Below, piece by piece: positions 32,046-44,191 of a stretch of 64,000 bases of DNA. The position numbers were made by a program, and so were the translations under genes. Source of the stretch: Andrena cerasifolii (lineage: Eukaryota; Arthropoda; Insecta; Hymenoptera; Andrenidae); assembly GCF_050908995.1 (NCBI RefSeq), contig NC_135119.1, positions 7,502,001 to 7,566,000 of the forward strand, given 5' to 3'. Each line of letters begins with the position of its first letter. Position 1 is the first letter of the stretch. The notes beneath the pieces are model-generated. The model was not told the origin of the DNA, made no database searches, and saw only the letters and a program-made list of their open reading frames with translations.

Positions 32046-35000
32046 TGTTTACTTGTATCAATCTATTCGCGGCGATGTACACGGTTCGGCGTCCAACAAG
32101 ATTACGTTAAGGTTCATTGTTACTTGCGACAATAGATCCCTGTAGACTCGCCCGCGCGTGCAGATAAGATTCTATTGAATTAGCACTCCAGTGTCTAACG
32201 CTAAGTATTTGCCAAATTCGATATCGCTGCTCTGGGGCTAGTACAGCGACCGTGGAAATGCGGGGCAAGGGGTGGGACGGTAGAAACGATGTTTGCGAGT
32301 GTTTATGCGTAAGAGGCGGCCGTAGGGACGATCAGGGACGGCTTCAAAGCGGCCGTATTGTTCGGCGAGTTTTCTGATACACGCCAGACCCAGGAGCCAG
32401 GCATCTGGCGCACAGAGCGCTCGCAAAGTTTGATTTTAGAAGATCGCGCGTAGGCCCTGCTCTCGCGCTTCGACGCTTCAAAATTGCATCGCTCGAAATA
32501 CACGCTTCCAGGCATGACTTCAGCGTCGAATCACTTCCAAAATTACTCGAACCTGAGCAATCTGAAAATTATCCTCGACAGGTCTTGAAAATCTTAATCA
32601 ACCGCTCCCTCCCCCTCCGTCCCGCCGCGAGCTCCCAACGGAGAGCTTTCGGAGCAAATACGGGAACGTTTTACAGATTCGAATAATATTCGAAGCGATT
32701 CGACACGCGAGAACGGTCGAGCGGATTGAAAAATTTGCAAGGGATCGAGCGTTCGTTAGTTTACAGTCGGGCGGGTCTCGTTGATTTTTAGCGTGGCGCT
32801 TATTCTGGCCAATGTATTCGCATCGCTTAATCATCGGTCGAATAGCCCGCGTTAAACACCGCACGGTCGCGTTATGCTCTCCACATCGGTTCGCATCAAC
32901 GGAATCCGTGTCCCGATATTTATAATCCGTCCGAGCCGCCAGAAATAATCCGGGAATAGCGTTCAACCGTTAACTTAATTGCAATCCACCGTGTCAATCC
33001 ATTAACCGTGTTTCTGCCCGTCGTTGTCGCCTCGTCTCTTTCTCCCCCTTGTCCCTATTCCTCCCCGCCGCCCCTTACCGCCCCCTGTCGCGTCGCGCGA
33101 ACGCTCTCCATGCAAATTTGCTCGAACACCGTAACAGACGTTCCCCCCCCCCCCCCCCCCGCGCCGGTGAATCGTCGCCGGTCTCTGCGGAAAGCGAACG
33201 CTACCAGGACGCGTAAGCTCTCGCGTCTTGCTATCAGTTTCGAGGGATAGAGGATAATGGTGAAATAAAATGAACACGAGGCGAACGGGGACGACGCAGA
33301 AATGGAGACATCGAACCGCCAGATTTATCGCCGCCACGGGATAATGCCGTGCACGCGCCTTTCGCTCCTTTATACGCGCACGTACCGTGTATCGTACGGT
33401 TGCGACGCGTAAGACTGTACTGGGTGTCCCTTTCGACGCGACTAATCTATAAGCACCGGGGACATTCGCGGTCCTTTCCGCGGGGGGAACAGAGGATAGA
33501 GTTGTGCGAAATTACGTGCTCGAAAGGGGTATCGCTAAGATTACGATTATCGGGATTAGTGGGGAACTGTTCTTCGATTAGATTGCACGTTTCGCAGCGA
33601 TATGGTATCGTAGGTGAAATTCAGACGAGTTTTATTGGCGATATTCCTATGCGGACCTTCGGGGGACATTCAAGGGGGGAACAGATCGAGGAATGATTCA
33701 CGGAGGAGTTCGTACCACTTTTCGCGTGTTTTACGCTGTTAAATGGCTCGTTGAGTAGCGAAGCCATTTAAGTAGACCTCGGCGCAGCTTTCGAGGGAAG
33801 AACCGAACGAGACAGTCGATAATTGCGTCATTCACTTGGACGCGCCTCGCTAACACACGCTTCTCTGCGCCGGTTCCGCCAGAAATGCATAATCTGATCT
33901 CGGGAACTATCGCGGAGAAAAATGTACCCCATCATCGAAACAACGGTCGCCACCTTCGGCCCCCTTGGAATCGACGACCTCCGAAGATGCTCGCGATAAA
34001 GGAGACGCCTTGTAGACCGGTGGAATCCCCTGCGGAGCAGTGGGACGTCGGCTCTGCGGTGGATGTTGGACGGTTGAACAATGCTTGCTTAGCCTGCTAT
34101 CCGCGTCGCCGTGATGTATTCGCGGTCTATCGTCGGGCGGAGTGTCCGTGAAAAATGGTTCCGTGAGCGGTTCGTCTCACGCGACGAAGCGGACGGCTGA
34201 CGTGGCGGGACGGGAACGGAGCGGGGAAAACGAGGTCTCGCTGCTCCCCTACCCGTCGAATATACATATTTACCGTGAACCGAGCCGTTTATCGAGCGAA
34301 TTGAAAAGAGTTTGCGTAAAGGATCGCCGGAGAGCACGATTAGATAGCGCCTCGAAATAGATAGCAGCACGGAGGGGGGGGCGAGGGGAAGGTAAAGGAG
34401 TTTTGAGAGCAGCCGATGCGGGCGGAAAATGGGACACCGAGCATCAGCTGTTTTATCGAGGAACTGGCAAGGTTCCTCGCGGCTGTTGGCGGTGTAATTT
34501 TTGGTTTCACGCGATCGACCGCGTGATACGCTGTTAGGGGAACCTTTTTTTTTCGCTGGACGCGATAAAGCGGCGAGGGCCTTTTCAACCCTTAGGGTGG
34601 AAACAACATGAATCACACTTGTTCCTTCCGAGTGTTGTATCTGATCGATGGTCACGATCGTTGCTACGAAATTTCGCGGCAGCTCTCTCCATCGTTGGTC
34701 TGCCGTCGATAATTGGATATCGAGTTCTGTCCGTTGACTGAGAAATCTGCTAATTTATTGTGGACTGTCGGAGTTGGAGTCGAACACGGTCCGTTTGATG
34801 CTTTATTGAGCGAGAATTGTTAAATGTTATTTCATAACGTGCTCGGGAAATTCGTAACGAGCGTAATTCCGCTGAAGCCCCCGTGAAGAATAGAGATACA
34901 GGTGCTGCTGGAAAGGATAAAGCAGCGACCATTGATATTTCCGACGGTATAATCCGGCTTGTCGGACGATCCCGAGGGTGGCGGAGAGAAGGGTCTCTCG

Positions 35001-36870
35001 CCGGTTCGGGTCGGGCGGCAGGGACAAACCATTGCAATAAAGGATTCGTCGACCCTGGAAAACTTTCTCAGCGGAGAGGAGGACCCGAGCACCGCAAAAA
35101 TGTCGAGCGGAGCTCGCGAGGAAACCGCTTTCAATTTATAATTCCGTTATCAACTCGGATCGCTCATTCAAATTGCTCTGTTGCTCTATACGGTATAGAA
35201 TACTTGAAGAATTCCACGTACCGTTGGGCAATTTTTAACATATTCAGCCTGGAATAGAATCGCTTGATTTTAGGAGACTCGGGTAACCTTCGAGCAGAAT
35301 CGCATAGGTTACGGTGAAATCGAGCAGACTCGCGTGCTGTCGGCTCGCATCTTAAATTTCCAGTATTTAATTTCCATCGATCGAACGAGCCTGCTCGGTG
35401 CATTTTCACGGGGAAATCGATCTGCGCTGCACATCCACGAAGACGCGTGGATTAAAGACAAGCGAGGGACCGATATGAATAACCGAACGCGGAGACGGGA
35501 AGATTGATCGTCGTTTAGTTTTGCGAGAGACGACCGCGGATAGAATTCGGCGAGGAGGAATGCAGAAAGTGCGGTGGAAGATGAAGGCGGCCGTGGACGA
35601 GATAGAGAAGAGCAGAAGAGATTTGTTTATACGTCTGTGATACTACCGCAATTTATCACTACGCTTAAAGGGCAAAGGGAGGGGCGGGCGAGAGGGGATA
35701 AAGAGCAGAAGCCGGTGGGCCAGGGGCGAAGGGCGGAGAGGATAATCGCGGGTCCTTCGGTAAATAAGGTTATTCCTCCGTGGAGTCGGCACCCATTCCA
35801 TTCTGCTCGTCGCTATCTCGACCCATCTTACCGGCTTCGTGCTCTCCCTTTTCGCTTCCTCGTCCATATTCACACTCCGGCTCCGCGGAGGGACGATTTG
35901 TTGGAATTAAGCGGTATTTCAGCGAGCCCCGCGGCTCGTCGCGACTTTCCGCCCCGGAATCTTTCTCAAATTCTAATAATCGAGAACGGCTCCCGTCCAG
36001 GCTCGTTTGCTTAAACGAGGAGCCGATCTGCGAGAGCGCGCCCCGCTGTGTTTTCATTCTCGTTCGCAGCGTCGCCGGCCGGGTAATTATTAAAATTACC
36101 CTTCGAACTTAACGTAATTGAAAGTACTCGGTATCTCGAGCTCGAGCGGCGTTCCCTTGTTTTTTTTTCTCTTCTCTTTATCCTCCTGCCAGTTCTGGTT
36201 CCAGAGCCCGAGCTTTTTGGCCGAGTGCTCTGCCGTTTGTTTTCCAGTTTAACGAGCAGTGCTTGGCCACGCGATCGGGTTCTTTGAGTCACCGTTTTTG
36301 CCTGCTTTCCATCGTCCCCAACCCGCCTCGTCCCTTTCGCTGTCCTCCCCCTCTTTCATCGATCACTTTCGTCCCTTTCTTGCCCGCCGTGCAATTGACT
36401 TAACGAACTGTCGTTCGCTCTATTATCGTGCTTTCTATTATTCCGTCTGGCGTGCTCGATATCCTCGGCGAATCATGCACAGTTCTCACGGGGATCGGTG
36501 AACCGTTCGACGATCGAACGAGCTCGGTCGTTTTACGGAGACTGCGCGCGTTTGCTTACTATTATACGCGATGCAAGGTAGCTTGATGATTTGCTCGAGT
36601 GACTTCGACATTCCGCGCGGTATCTTCGCGCCACTTGCGCATGAAATACTCCAGATTTTCACGACCCGAGCTATCGAAATCTTCAGTAGCAGGTACCTAT
36701 TTCGTGGCTTCCAAGTGAAAGTTACGGTCGATCTAATTGCGATATCGGGAAAATGTCGGTAGACTTTTCCAATCAAGAATATGGCTTCCATCCGCGAGCC
36801 TGCGACTCTGAGCAGTGCACGTATGTAGCAGACACTCTTCGATTATCTGTTCTCAGGAAAAGGAATTAGT
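32046..36870. other. Putative intron sequence, no gene seen
   Basis: GC-rich, with an 18-base C run at about 33143-33160 and many mirrored frames on both strands. No transposon ends, LINE signature or convincing exon recognised. A T/C-rich stretch lies at about 36160-36200. Confidence 0.4.
33143..33160 (+). repeat. Poly-C tract of 18
   Basis: Eighteen consecutive C. On the - strand this is a G18 run, capable of quadruplex formation and prone to length errors. Similar C runs lie at about 1176-1186 (11) and 58087-58098 (12, in an almost pure C/T stretch). Confidence 0.95.
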
Positions 36871-36873
36871 CGT

Positions 36874-36940
36874 TGAACCGAACAGCTCGGTTGTTAGAGC
36901 AACCTGGGCCAACAAATGAGTTCGAATCTCAATTCAGTAA
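36874..36940 (+). ncRNA. tRNA-like segment, degenerate tRNA or SINE head
   Basis: GCTC-GGTTGTTA-GAGC (36885-36900) is a perfect tRNA D-arm, and GAGTTCGAATCTC (36918-36930) is a good T-arm with box B. The spacing is short because the anticodon arm cannot be formed. The flanking 7-mers (AACCGAA and TTCAGTA) pair at five of seven positions. It is therefore not a functional tRNA gene. The A and B boxes about 33 bp apart could still serve as a Pol III promoter, as in a tRNA-derived SINE. The next about 400 bp has no poly(A) or clear SINE end. Confidence 0.4.
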
Positions 36941-38884
36941 CTCGATCGGATGAGTTCCTTTTCTCCCCACAATTCCCAGGAGTAGGATTCCTCCTCTGCC
37001 TTTACCCTTGCCCCCAGAATCCTGCTTTTCACAGTGACCTACGACAACCACGTTCTCCAGTTAACCCTGCTCTTGTCTGCTGTACCCGTTGAGTACCTTG
37101 ACCGGGGACAAGGTATCTGTGACTGGAATAGTCCGATCCATTAGTAAAGTAACGACAGATCCCTGCTCGAGTCTGCAATCGGATCAACCGAGTCCTTTCC
37201 CCTCGCGATTTTCAGAAGTGCCATTTATCCTCGTGCCTTTGCATTCGGTTGATACCCACGTTGCTTCGAGCGTTAGGCTTTACACGCAGGTCACGCCATC
37301 ATCGACTACATTTCTTGGCATAGCCATTACAAGTTTCTAAGGCTGCAAAGTATCGCAAAAACTTGGCAGCTTCGCCTCCGATCGCTGCATACTTCTTCCC
37401 CGGCGAGCTCTAAACGTCCACGTTCTTAGCGCTTTCCCGCGTTTGCAAATTGTCACTAGCAATCCTGCCACGGCGCCGACTTCCGTCTCGTTGAACGACA
37501 CATCGTACCGAACCACTGATCCGCGCCCCCGGATTAATTAGCCTCGTCGAGTTCCACTAGATCCCCGTTTATCCGCGAACCGCTTAGGAAACGAAGTTTA
37601 ATAATCGAGCGTGAATTCGCTCGTCAACGTTCCGCGAAACGTCCACAGAGCGGGAGGCGTCGTTGCGCGAGGACGACGGCGCTCGATAACCGAGTTATCA
37701 GCGATTCGTATCGCGCGAGCAGCCACGATAATTATATATCGGCGCTGCGCTCCGATCCGGCCGAGGGAAGTCGGACTCGGGCAAGGAGGCGAATTAATCT
37801 GACGAGGCCGTTCCGAGGCGGTTATTTAAACGGTTCCCTCGGAGCGCTGGCTCAGGCGTTATCTAATTTTATCGTGCTGCCTCTGTTGATGACGATACCA
37901 GCCGCGCGGAATCGCGTTGTCACACGATAATGAGATTAACAGCACGGCGATCGATCGTCAGACACGCGCGACCGTTTCGTCGGCGTACGTTGCGATGCTG
38001 TCGTGAGAACCTCCCCTCTTGCGCAACTTCGAGCGCGAAATCGGGGCGGTGCGCGCTGCTAGGTGGTGAAAAACCGAGGCTAGAGCGATCTTTGACTTGG
38101 ATTGGTCGTAGTTTCACGGATGATATCTCGGCTCGCTTGTTCCCAGCCTTGAAGGGGCTGTTGCGCAAGCGTCACCGCAGAGCCGCGCGAAAAAAGTAAT
38201 CCTTCGCTAGAAAGTCCACAGTTTGTTTCGGGTCCAAATTCAATTCCCCCCTTCATTACGCTAGTGCGAGGGGGGGAGGTCGCTTAACCAGCCGTGCACG
38301 ACCAATTAAACGATTTACTCGATTAACCGTGCCCCGTTGCCCGGGAAAAGATAAACGCTTAATGGTTAACGCGACCGATAGCGCTGGGTTAAAAGGGAGG
38401 AGTGGAGTGGTGGATGTGTTTCAATTTCCGCTTTCGCTTTTAATTTCACTATACCCTCGCTTCTCCGCTTGTCTCTGGACTGCCTGCACGCCTCTGGCTC
38501 GGCGTCTCTTTTTTTTTTCGTCTCGCTTCTTCCACCCTCGTACCTTGTCTCTGGATCTCCCTTTGTCCCGTGCATCGAGGGCTCCGCAACCGCTCTGTTT
38601 CCCGTCCCTTCGAGTTTTCCTGTTTTTCGTCCACGCTCGCGCGACAACTCCCCGCAATATAATGGCGGGAAATTGTGGCCAGGGATTCGTTGTTGCTTCC
38701 TAAACGCGTATACGTCTGTCCGTGCAGCGGAACTTACTCTTCTTTCTTGTTGATTCTACGGGGGTAAATGGGAGAGTAGGGTTGTTCGGTATGTTGGGTG
38801 GAACGAAGATGCAGCGATTAGTAGGTAGGTACTGTATATTTTTGGTGCTTAAATTGTGAGCTGGAGAAGAGCTTACTCGAATTA
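36941..38884. other. Putative intron sequence, no gene seen
   Basis: Contains a perfect 7-bp-stem hairpin (TACCTTG...CAAGGTA) near 37095-37116, a poly-T of ten near 38508-38518, and shadow frames on both strands at 37900-38750. No element ends recognised. Confidence 0.35.
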
Positions 38885-38885
38885 A

Positions 38886-39984
38886 GGGGAATCCTATTTT
38901 CTGGGCTTAAAAACGTAGCAAAATTTGGGATTTCTTTTTAAGATACTAGCGATACGAGTCGTCTGAAAGTTGCAGCTGGTTTTTATGCAGTTCTGAAGAA
39001 GTTGCAGTTTTTTTTATTAATTTTTAATAATACATGTATCAAATATATTCAAATATATCACGCTGCGCAAAATTTCCTCGTGCATCATATTTATCTTCTA
39101 GGTAATCGGAAACAGAAAAATGAAACGGCGTTTTACTTTATACTTGCGTAGCTTCAGTTTTATAAACCGGAATACCGATAAGTTATATAGGGTAAACCAA
39201 CCAGTGAATGACCGAATTGTTGAATCTATGAACCTTTGAGATTAATACTTGAATATATTTATGTATAACAACGAAACAACTGTTGAGATTCCATTTAAAT
39301 TTATTTTTCTTGAAATTTCTATAAAAATAATTACTTATTCTCATCGTAATTTAAAAAAAAAAAATTATAAAATGCAAAACGTGTAGAAGCCCAGTAAATG
39401 ACCGCATACTTTTAATAAGAATACGCGTGACTAAAAATATAGGATATTAAAAGTGCAACTGCACTCCATTTATAAACATATAATAATGTTTAAATTTATT
39501 TGCCTAATGGACATTCACTGGTATGCGGTCAATTACTGGTTGGTTTGCCCTACCCACTTCTTTTGTTATATAAGAAAATTGGCGCAAAATTGAATAGCAG
39601 AAACTAACGTTTCTGGCCTTTCAGTTTGAAAACTCACTACTCCTCAATAAATTTTTTTGTTTTATTCTGGTTCACCAAACTGAAGCGAGGTACATGTTTA
39701 CAAAGTAAAACACTGTTTAATTTCTCTGTTTCTGATTACCCGGAATATAAATATCACGCACGCCAGCGGAATGCATGATATTTAACTTACGAATTTTGCG
39801 CGGCGTGTTGGTGGATCATCCATAACTCCTACATTTATTATCACGAATTAATAAACAAAAAACTGCAACTTCCTCAAAGATATATAAAAACATGGTTGAA
39901 ATTTCAGTAAAACCGAATCGGTAGTTTCTTAAAAAAAAAATCCCTAATTTTCCTATGTTTTTAATTAAAAAAATAGAATCCCCC
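38886..39984. mobile_element. Long inverted-repeat element with nested MITE C
   Basis: Arms at about 38886-39180 and 39640-39984 are imperfect inverted copies. Shared blocks include GGGGAATCC/GGATTCCCC at the tips, GAAGTTGCAGTTTTTT, CGCGCAAAATT-like sequence and GTAATCGGAAACAGA. Most of the loop is occupied by TA element C copy 2 (39190-39550). The target duplication is not evident and the arms are only about 70-75% alike, so this is an old element. No coding frame. Confidence 0.6.
39190..39550. mobile_element. TA-flanked MITE, family C copy 2
   Basis: A 361-bp inverted copy of 9404-9795, with TA at 39188-39189 and 39551-39552. It begins GGGTAAACCAACCAGTGAAT. The right end, read inward on the other strand, carries two motif copies (ACCAGTAATTGACCG and ACCAGTGAATGTCC, 18 bp apart). 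Here the two-copy end is on the right, matching the inverted orientation, so the end asymmetry is conserved between copies. Confidence 0.88.
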
Positions 39985-41500
39985 TGTGATCAATTTGGAA
40001 TACTTAGAAATAATGAAAACGAATGTTTCGTAACCTTTGCTTGCAAAATTTACTCGAGCATTATTAACATCTCAATGGATATACCTATCTTGTTCAGTGA
40101 GACTTACAATTAGCGTTTCCCTTCTATCGCCCCGCTATTCGCTACACCAGTGTTCTCTTATTTGCATTTTCCGAGAGCGTTCCACGATTCTGTCGTCGGG
40201 TCTGCAGGCGATTCCAGGGAGTCGCGTTGGAAATTAGACAGTCGTCGTTTACGGTAGAATGCAATGAATTCTGCCGGTATTTAGGTCCATTTATCTGTGA
40301 TGGAGATCGACCGATCTCTCTCTTGTAATTCGACGGAGCTGTTTACGTTATGTTGCGGATCCTACCGGGGGGGAGGCATGTCGCGGGGAAGGAAAATCGA
40401 TTTCACGGCGTGATAAAGTTCTTTCCCCCGGTACCTGGTTGCTTCCTTTATTCCACGCTCTCCTTTCCGACGATTTGAGCGCGCCAATGTAAATGCAAAT
40501 ACGGCTCCTCTCTGGCCCGACGTTCCGCCGTCGACGCCGCCGTCGACGCTGGTCCTCTTTAAATTCCTCCGTGCTGAAGGACCGTCTGCTTTTTCTTCGA
40601 GGTTCGTGCCTTCCCTTTGGGAATTATTACGACGACCGACACGTCGCTGACTGCAACCAGCGTAATGCGTTCATCGTGCCGATGATTTGGTCGGTTGCCG
40701 CGTTTTTCCTCCTCGGGGCTCCCTTCTTTCCGAGCCTCGGCGCGTCTACTCTTTCGTATCATCGATATATTTGCCAGCGCGATCGCTTTTAATAAACACA
40801 GCCCGCCGGAGAAGGTAAATCGGAAACCGGATTCGGTCGGGAAAGAAATAAATAAACATCGGTTCTAGATACACGGAGCGATCGGACGAAAATAAAAAAA
40901 TCGCGTGGAAAAGCGACGACGAGCTAGCGGGAGATGGACGAAACGCATGAAATTCGAAGCACGTGCGGCGAATTCACGGGAACCTTTATTAAAGCGCGCG
41001 TATAACTATCGAGCAGTTTCGCGTTGCATAAAAAGCGACCAACGGAAGGTCGGTAGAATATACACAGAAAGGAGGGTATCGGCGATTAGCGTAACAGCGC
41101 GGTGCCGTTTCGATCGTGCCCGTTAGACTGGACAGCGAGAGCTCCCTCTGAAACCCACCCCGTCCTTTATCCATCGGAGTTCACCAACTATCCGCAAACT
41201 GCTCGGGAATAGGGCACGTGTTCCTTTAGCGTTCGCTTAGGAGTCAACTACTTCAAAGGGAAGCTCGTGAACTGAGCTGCCCGGGCTGTTTCTTCCACGA
41301 GTCGCCTCTGTATTTTCCGCAATCTTAAACCACGTTTCCAATCCTCCTACGATCTTCGCTCCGCGGGACCAAGTTCTACGTATGCTTACCATGATCGAAC
41401 ACTTCAAGACTTTAAATACATTGTATTCGAACCGAGTAATATCCCCACTTAACAACCAAAACAAACATCTCGTATTTATTACGCAGGACGTGCCATTTCC
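39985..41500. other. Putative intron sequence, no gene seen
   Basis: Mixed sequence. A CGT/CGC-rich trinucleotide stretch lies at about 40525-40550. Shadow frames only. Confidence 0.35.
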
Positions 41501-41504
41501 TTAA

Positions 41505-42047
41505 CCCTACACACGCGGGACCTGACAGGCCCAAGTTCTCCAGGATATTGAAAAAGATTCAGATAAAGTTGACCCGTAGTGCTAAAAAGATATTTGTTCA
41601 GTACTCTATTTTATTACAAATATTTTGAGAAAAATACTGTTTTCTCAGAAGTAAAGTCTCTGTTAAGAAAAATATTTGTAACAAAATAATATACTGAATT
41701 AACGTCTTTTTAACTTTATTTTATTACAAATATTTTGAGAAAAATACTGTTTTCTCAGAAGTAAAGTCTTTGTTAAGAAAAATATTTGTAACAAAATAAT
41801 ATACTGAATTAACGTCTTTTTAACTTTATTTTATTACAAATATTTTGAGAAAAATACTGTTTTCTCAGAAGTAAAGTCTTTGTTAAGAAAAATATTTGTA
41901 ACAAAATAAAACACTGAATTAACGTCTTTTTAACAGGTGAAAGACGAACTTTTGAGAAAGATATTTTTCCCTCAAAATATGGGTTATGGGTCTGTGAGAT
42001 CCAACGCGTGCAATGGTGTACTTTTAATTTACGCGGGCACTGTAGGG
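41505..42047. mobile_element. piggyBac-like MITE with TTAA flanks
   Basis: A 543-bp element flanked by TTAA (41501-41504 and 42048-42051). The ends are CCCTACACACGCGGGAC and, inverted from the right, CCCTACAGTGCCCGCG. CCCTA ends with TTAA targets are the piggyBac signature. Subterminal inverted sequences (CACGCGGGACCTGACAGGCC and, on the right, GCACGCGTTGGATCTCACAG inverted) extend the resemblance. The right end has about 35 extra bases between tip and subterminal repeat. Three 110-bp tandem units fill the middle. No transposase. Confidence 0.78.
41611..41934 (+). repeat. Three 110-bp tandem hairpin units
   Basis: Units start at 41611, 41721 and 41831 and are nearly identical. Each begins TTATTACAAATATTTTGAG and later has AGAAAAATATTTGTAACAAA, the inverted counterpart, so every unit can fold on itself. 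A smaller inner pair (AGAAAAATAC/TGTTTTCTCA) adds to the stem. The unit lies inside the piggyBac-like MITE. The high identity suggests recent amplification. Confidence 0.93.
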
Positions 42048-42051
42048 TTAA

Positions 42052-43220
42052 CATCGACACCGCGTCGCTGGTGTTACACTGATCTCCCAATTTTCCGCGG
42101 GAATTACCTCCCCCGAGGTTTCCGTATCATTCAGTTATCCTGCTTGGCCGTTGGAGCGGCATCGAAGATTCCTCGAGCAGAGAGAGAAAACGCCACGGTG
42201 GAAAGAACGTGGACGTGGGTACGGTTCGAGTGGAACTTGGACGGGAGCGAAACCCGTTTCATCGGATACCAAAGAGCGCCGTGTACGCAACGGAGGAGAG
42301 GGGCGAAGCGATGAGGAGGGTGGAACCGCGTGCCAAGAGTGACGATGTAAACGTCATATATCTAGAGGGGAAAGGATATTTCGATCTCGATGGGTGGGCC
42401 AGCCTCTGTCCCGACGGCGTGTATCCACGGTCCTGGACAGATTCCTGCGCGCATCGAGCCGTCCCTCTCGAGATCGTCGCCTCCCGAGATTTAGCCGGTC
42501 CAATCTCGCGGGAACACAAACACGCGCGCCCCTGAAAAACGCCTTTCCCCGCGTCGGCACGCGATCGATCCACCGGTCGGGAAATTCGCGGCGCGAAGTT
42601 GCCGCTCCGCGGGCACCGGCGAGGTGGAGGTGGGAGGTGGGAGGGAATTGCCAGGCCGGACGGAGAGAAAGTCGTTTCAATTTTCGCGGTTTCGAGATAA
42701 TGAAATTTACCGGCGGCTTGATTCCGTTGACGAGCGCGAATCGAGTTTGCCCCGTAAGTGGGACGAGTAACGGCGTAACCGGTGTCTCGCGACCACCATT
42801 ACGATGCGTTCCGTTCGCGTCGTTCTCCTGTAATTTCACCGACCCCGCTCTGCCTGTGAGCCGTTTTTTCCTCTCCTTCGATTCGACGCGGACGGCCGCC
42901 TTCGTGGCAGCGACGATGCGACAGCCTGTGATAAAAGAAATGTCGTCATGTACGCTGGCAATCGTCTGCGGAAAAATTTGTACGCTTTCCACAGCGATGT
43001 TGGCGACAGTGCTCTGCCTACTTTAGTAGAAGGTGTATCGATGATTCACGTCTGGTTCGACGGTTGTTTTCGCGACCCAAAGAGTTCCACCAAGGCTCTC
43101 GCTCTTGAGCGATGGCACGTATGATTACCTTTAGAATGGTGGTTAGAATCGGCGATGGTAATTCTGGTGAAACGACAGCTTTATGAACACTTGGGGCACT
43201 TTGGGACAATGAAAAATTAA
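42052..43220. other. Putative intron sequence, no gene seen
   Basis: GC-rich. Long mirrored frames (210 codons + and 212 codons - at 42354-43026) cover the same bases, and neither has a domain. Confidence 0.4.
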
Positions 43221-43222
43221 TA

Positions 43223-44189
43223 GGGTAATTTGCGGGGGAGATGCCGCGCTGGGGGAGACGCCGCAACTTCGGTATTTCAGGGTTATCGGTAATAAAACAC
43301 AACACTGTCGATTTTATTTGCTTTAGGCTGTTCGTTTAGGTTAGATTAATAAGCGAGAACGTGTTTACATTATTACTTTTAAAGATTTTGTTATTTTTTT
43401 TAGGTAAGCCTACCGCAGTTTGCCTCAATAGTTATACGTCGAGTTTATTTTTGCTGTCGTAGTAGTTAAAAATTCATAGTTTTTCGTGATATAACTGTCG
43501 TAATACGTTAAAGGAACTCTGTGGAATATTTCTCTCCCAGAATAGGTTTTATTCGACGTAGCACTTTTATGCGCACTGTATCGGAAGGTACCTAAGTCGA
43601 CTAAATGATGCTTTTAATGTTAAAAATACAAAAAAGTATCTCAAAATAGATACCGTGACATCTCAAGGCAAATTATTTATTTTTTAATGACAAATCTGAT
43701 AATCCAAACATTGTGGGCTTTTCTCACTCTTTCTTCACATTTTATTTTTATTTTATGTGTAATGAATGTGGAACGAAGAAGAAAACACAATTAAATTTAG
43801 AAAAGCAGACATAATATCTGCACCTATTTATTTCTCCAGTTTTATTGTATTTTATAACTGTATAAATTAAAAAGATGTTTCGTTTTAATTTGCTCTTGCT
43901 ATTTTTTTTAAATAAAAAGTTAAAATTAACAAGTTTAAATGGAAAGGTAAACGTTTTTTTTTTTAAATGCGGCACCACTCCCGCACGTGCGGCGTCTCTC
44001 CTAAAAAATGGATGTTTTTAGTTTCAATTTTTTAAGGGTGACAAATATTAAAATTTTGATTTTCTTTAATGCTAGTACTAGGACAAGATGTGCAACTAAT
44101 AATATGTATCCTTGGAACAAATTATCATCGTAAAATTTAGACACGGTGACAATTTTACGTAAGGTGCGGCAACTGTCCCACAATTACCC
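43223..44189. mobile_element. TA-flanked DNA element, family F
   Basis: A 967-bp element with TA at 43221-43222 and 44190-44191. The left end is GGGTAATTTGCGGGGGAG; the right end, inverted, is GGGTAATTGTGGGACAGTTG. The left end repeats GGGGGAGATGCCGC (43234) as GGGGGAGACGCCGC (43251), period 17, and a GCGGC motif also recurs near 43970-43992. The interior is AT-rich with no transposase. Confidence 0.75.
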
Positions 44190-44191
44190 TA

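Noticed and set aside
42354..43026. Pair of about 210-codon ORFs on opposite strands
   Set aside because: They mirror each other over the same GC-rich bases, as chance frames in stop-poor DNA do, and neither shows a domain.
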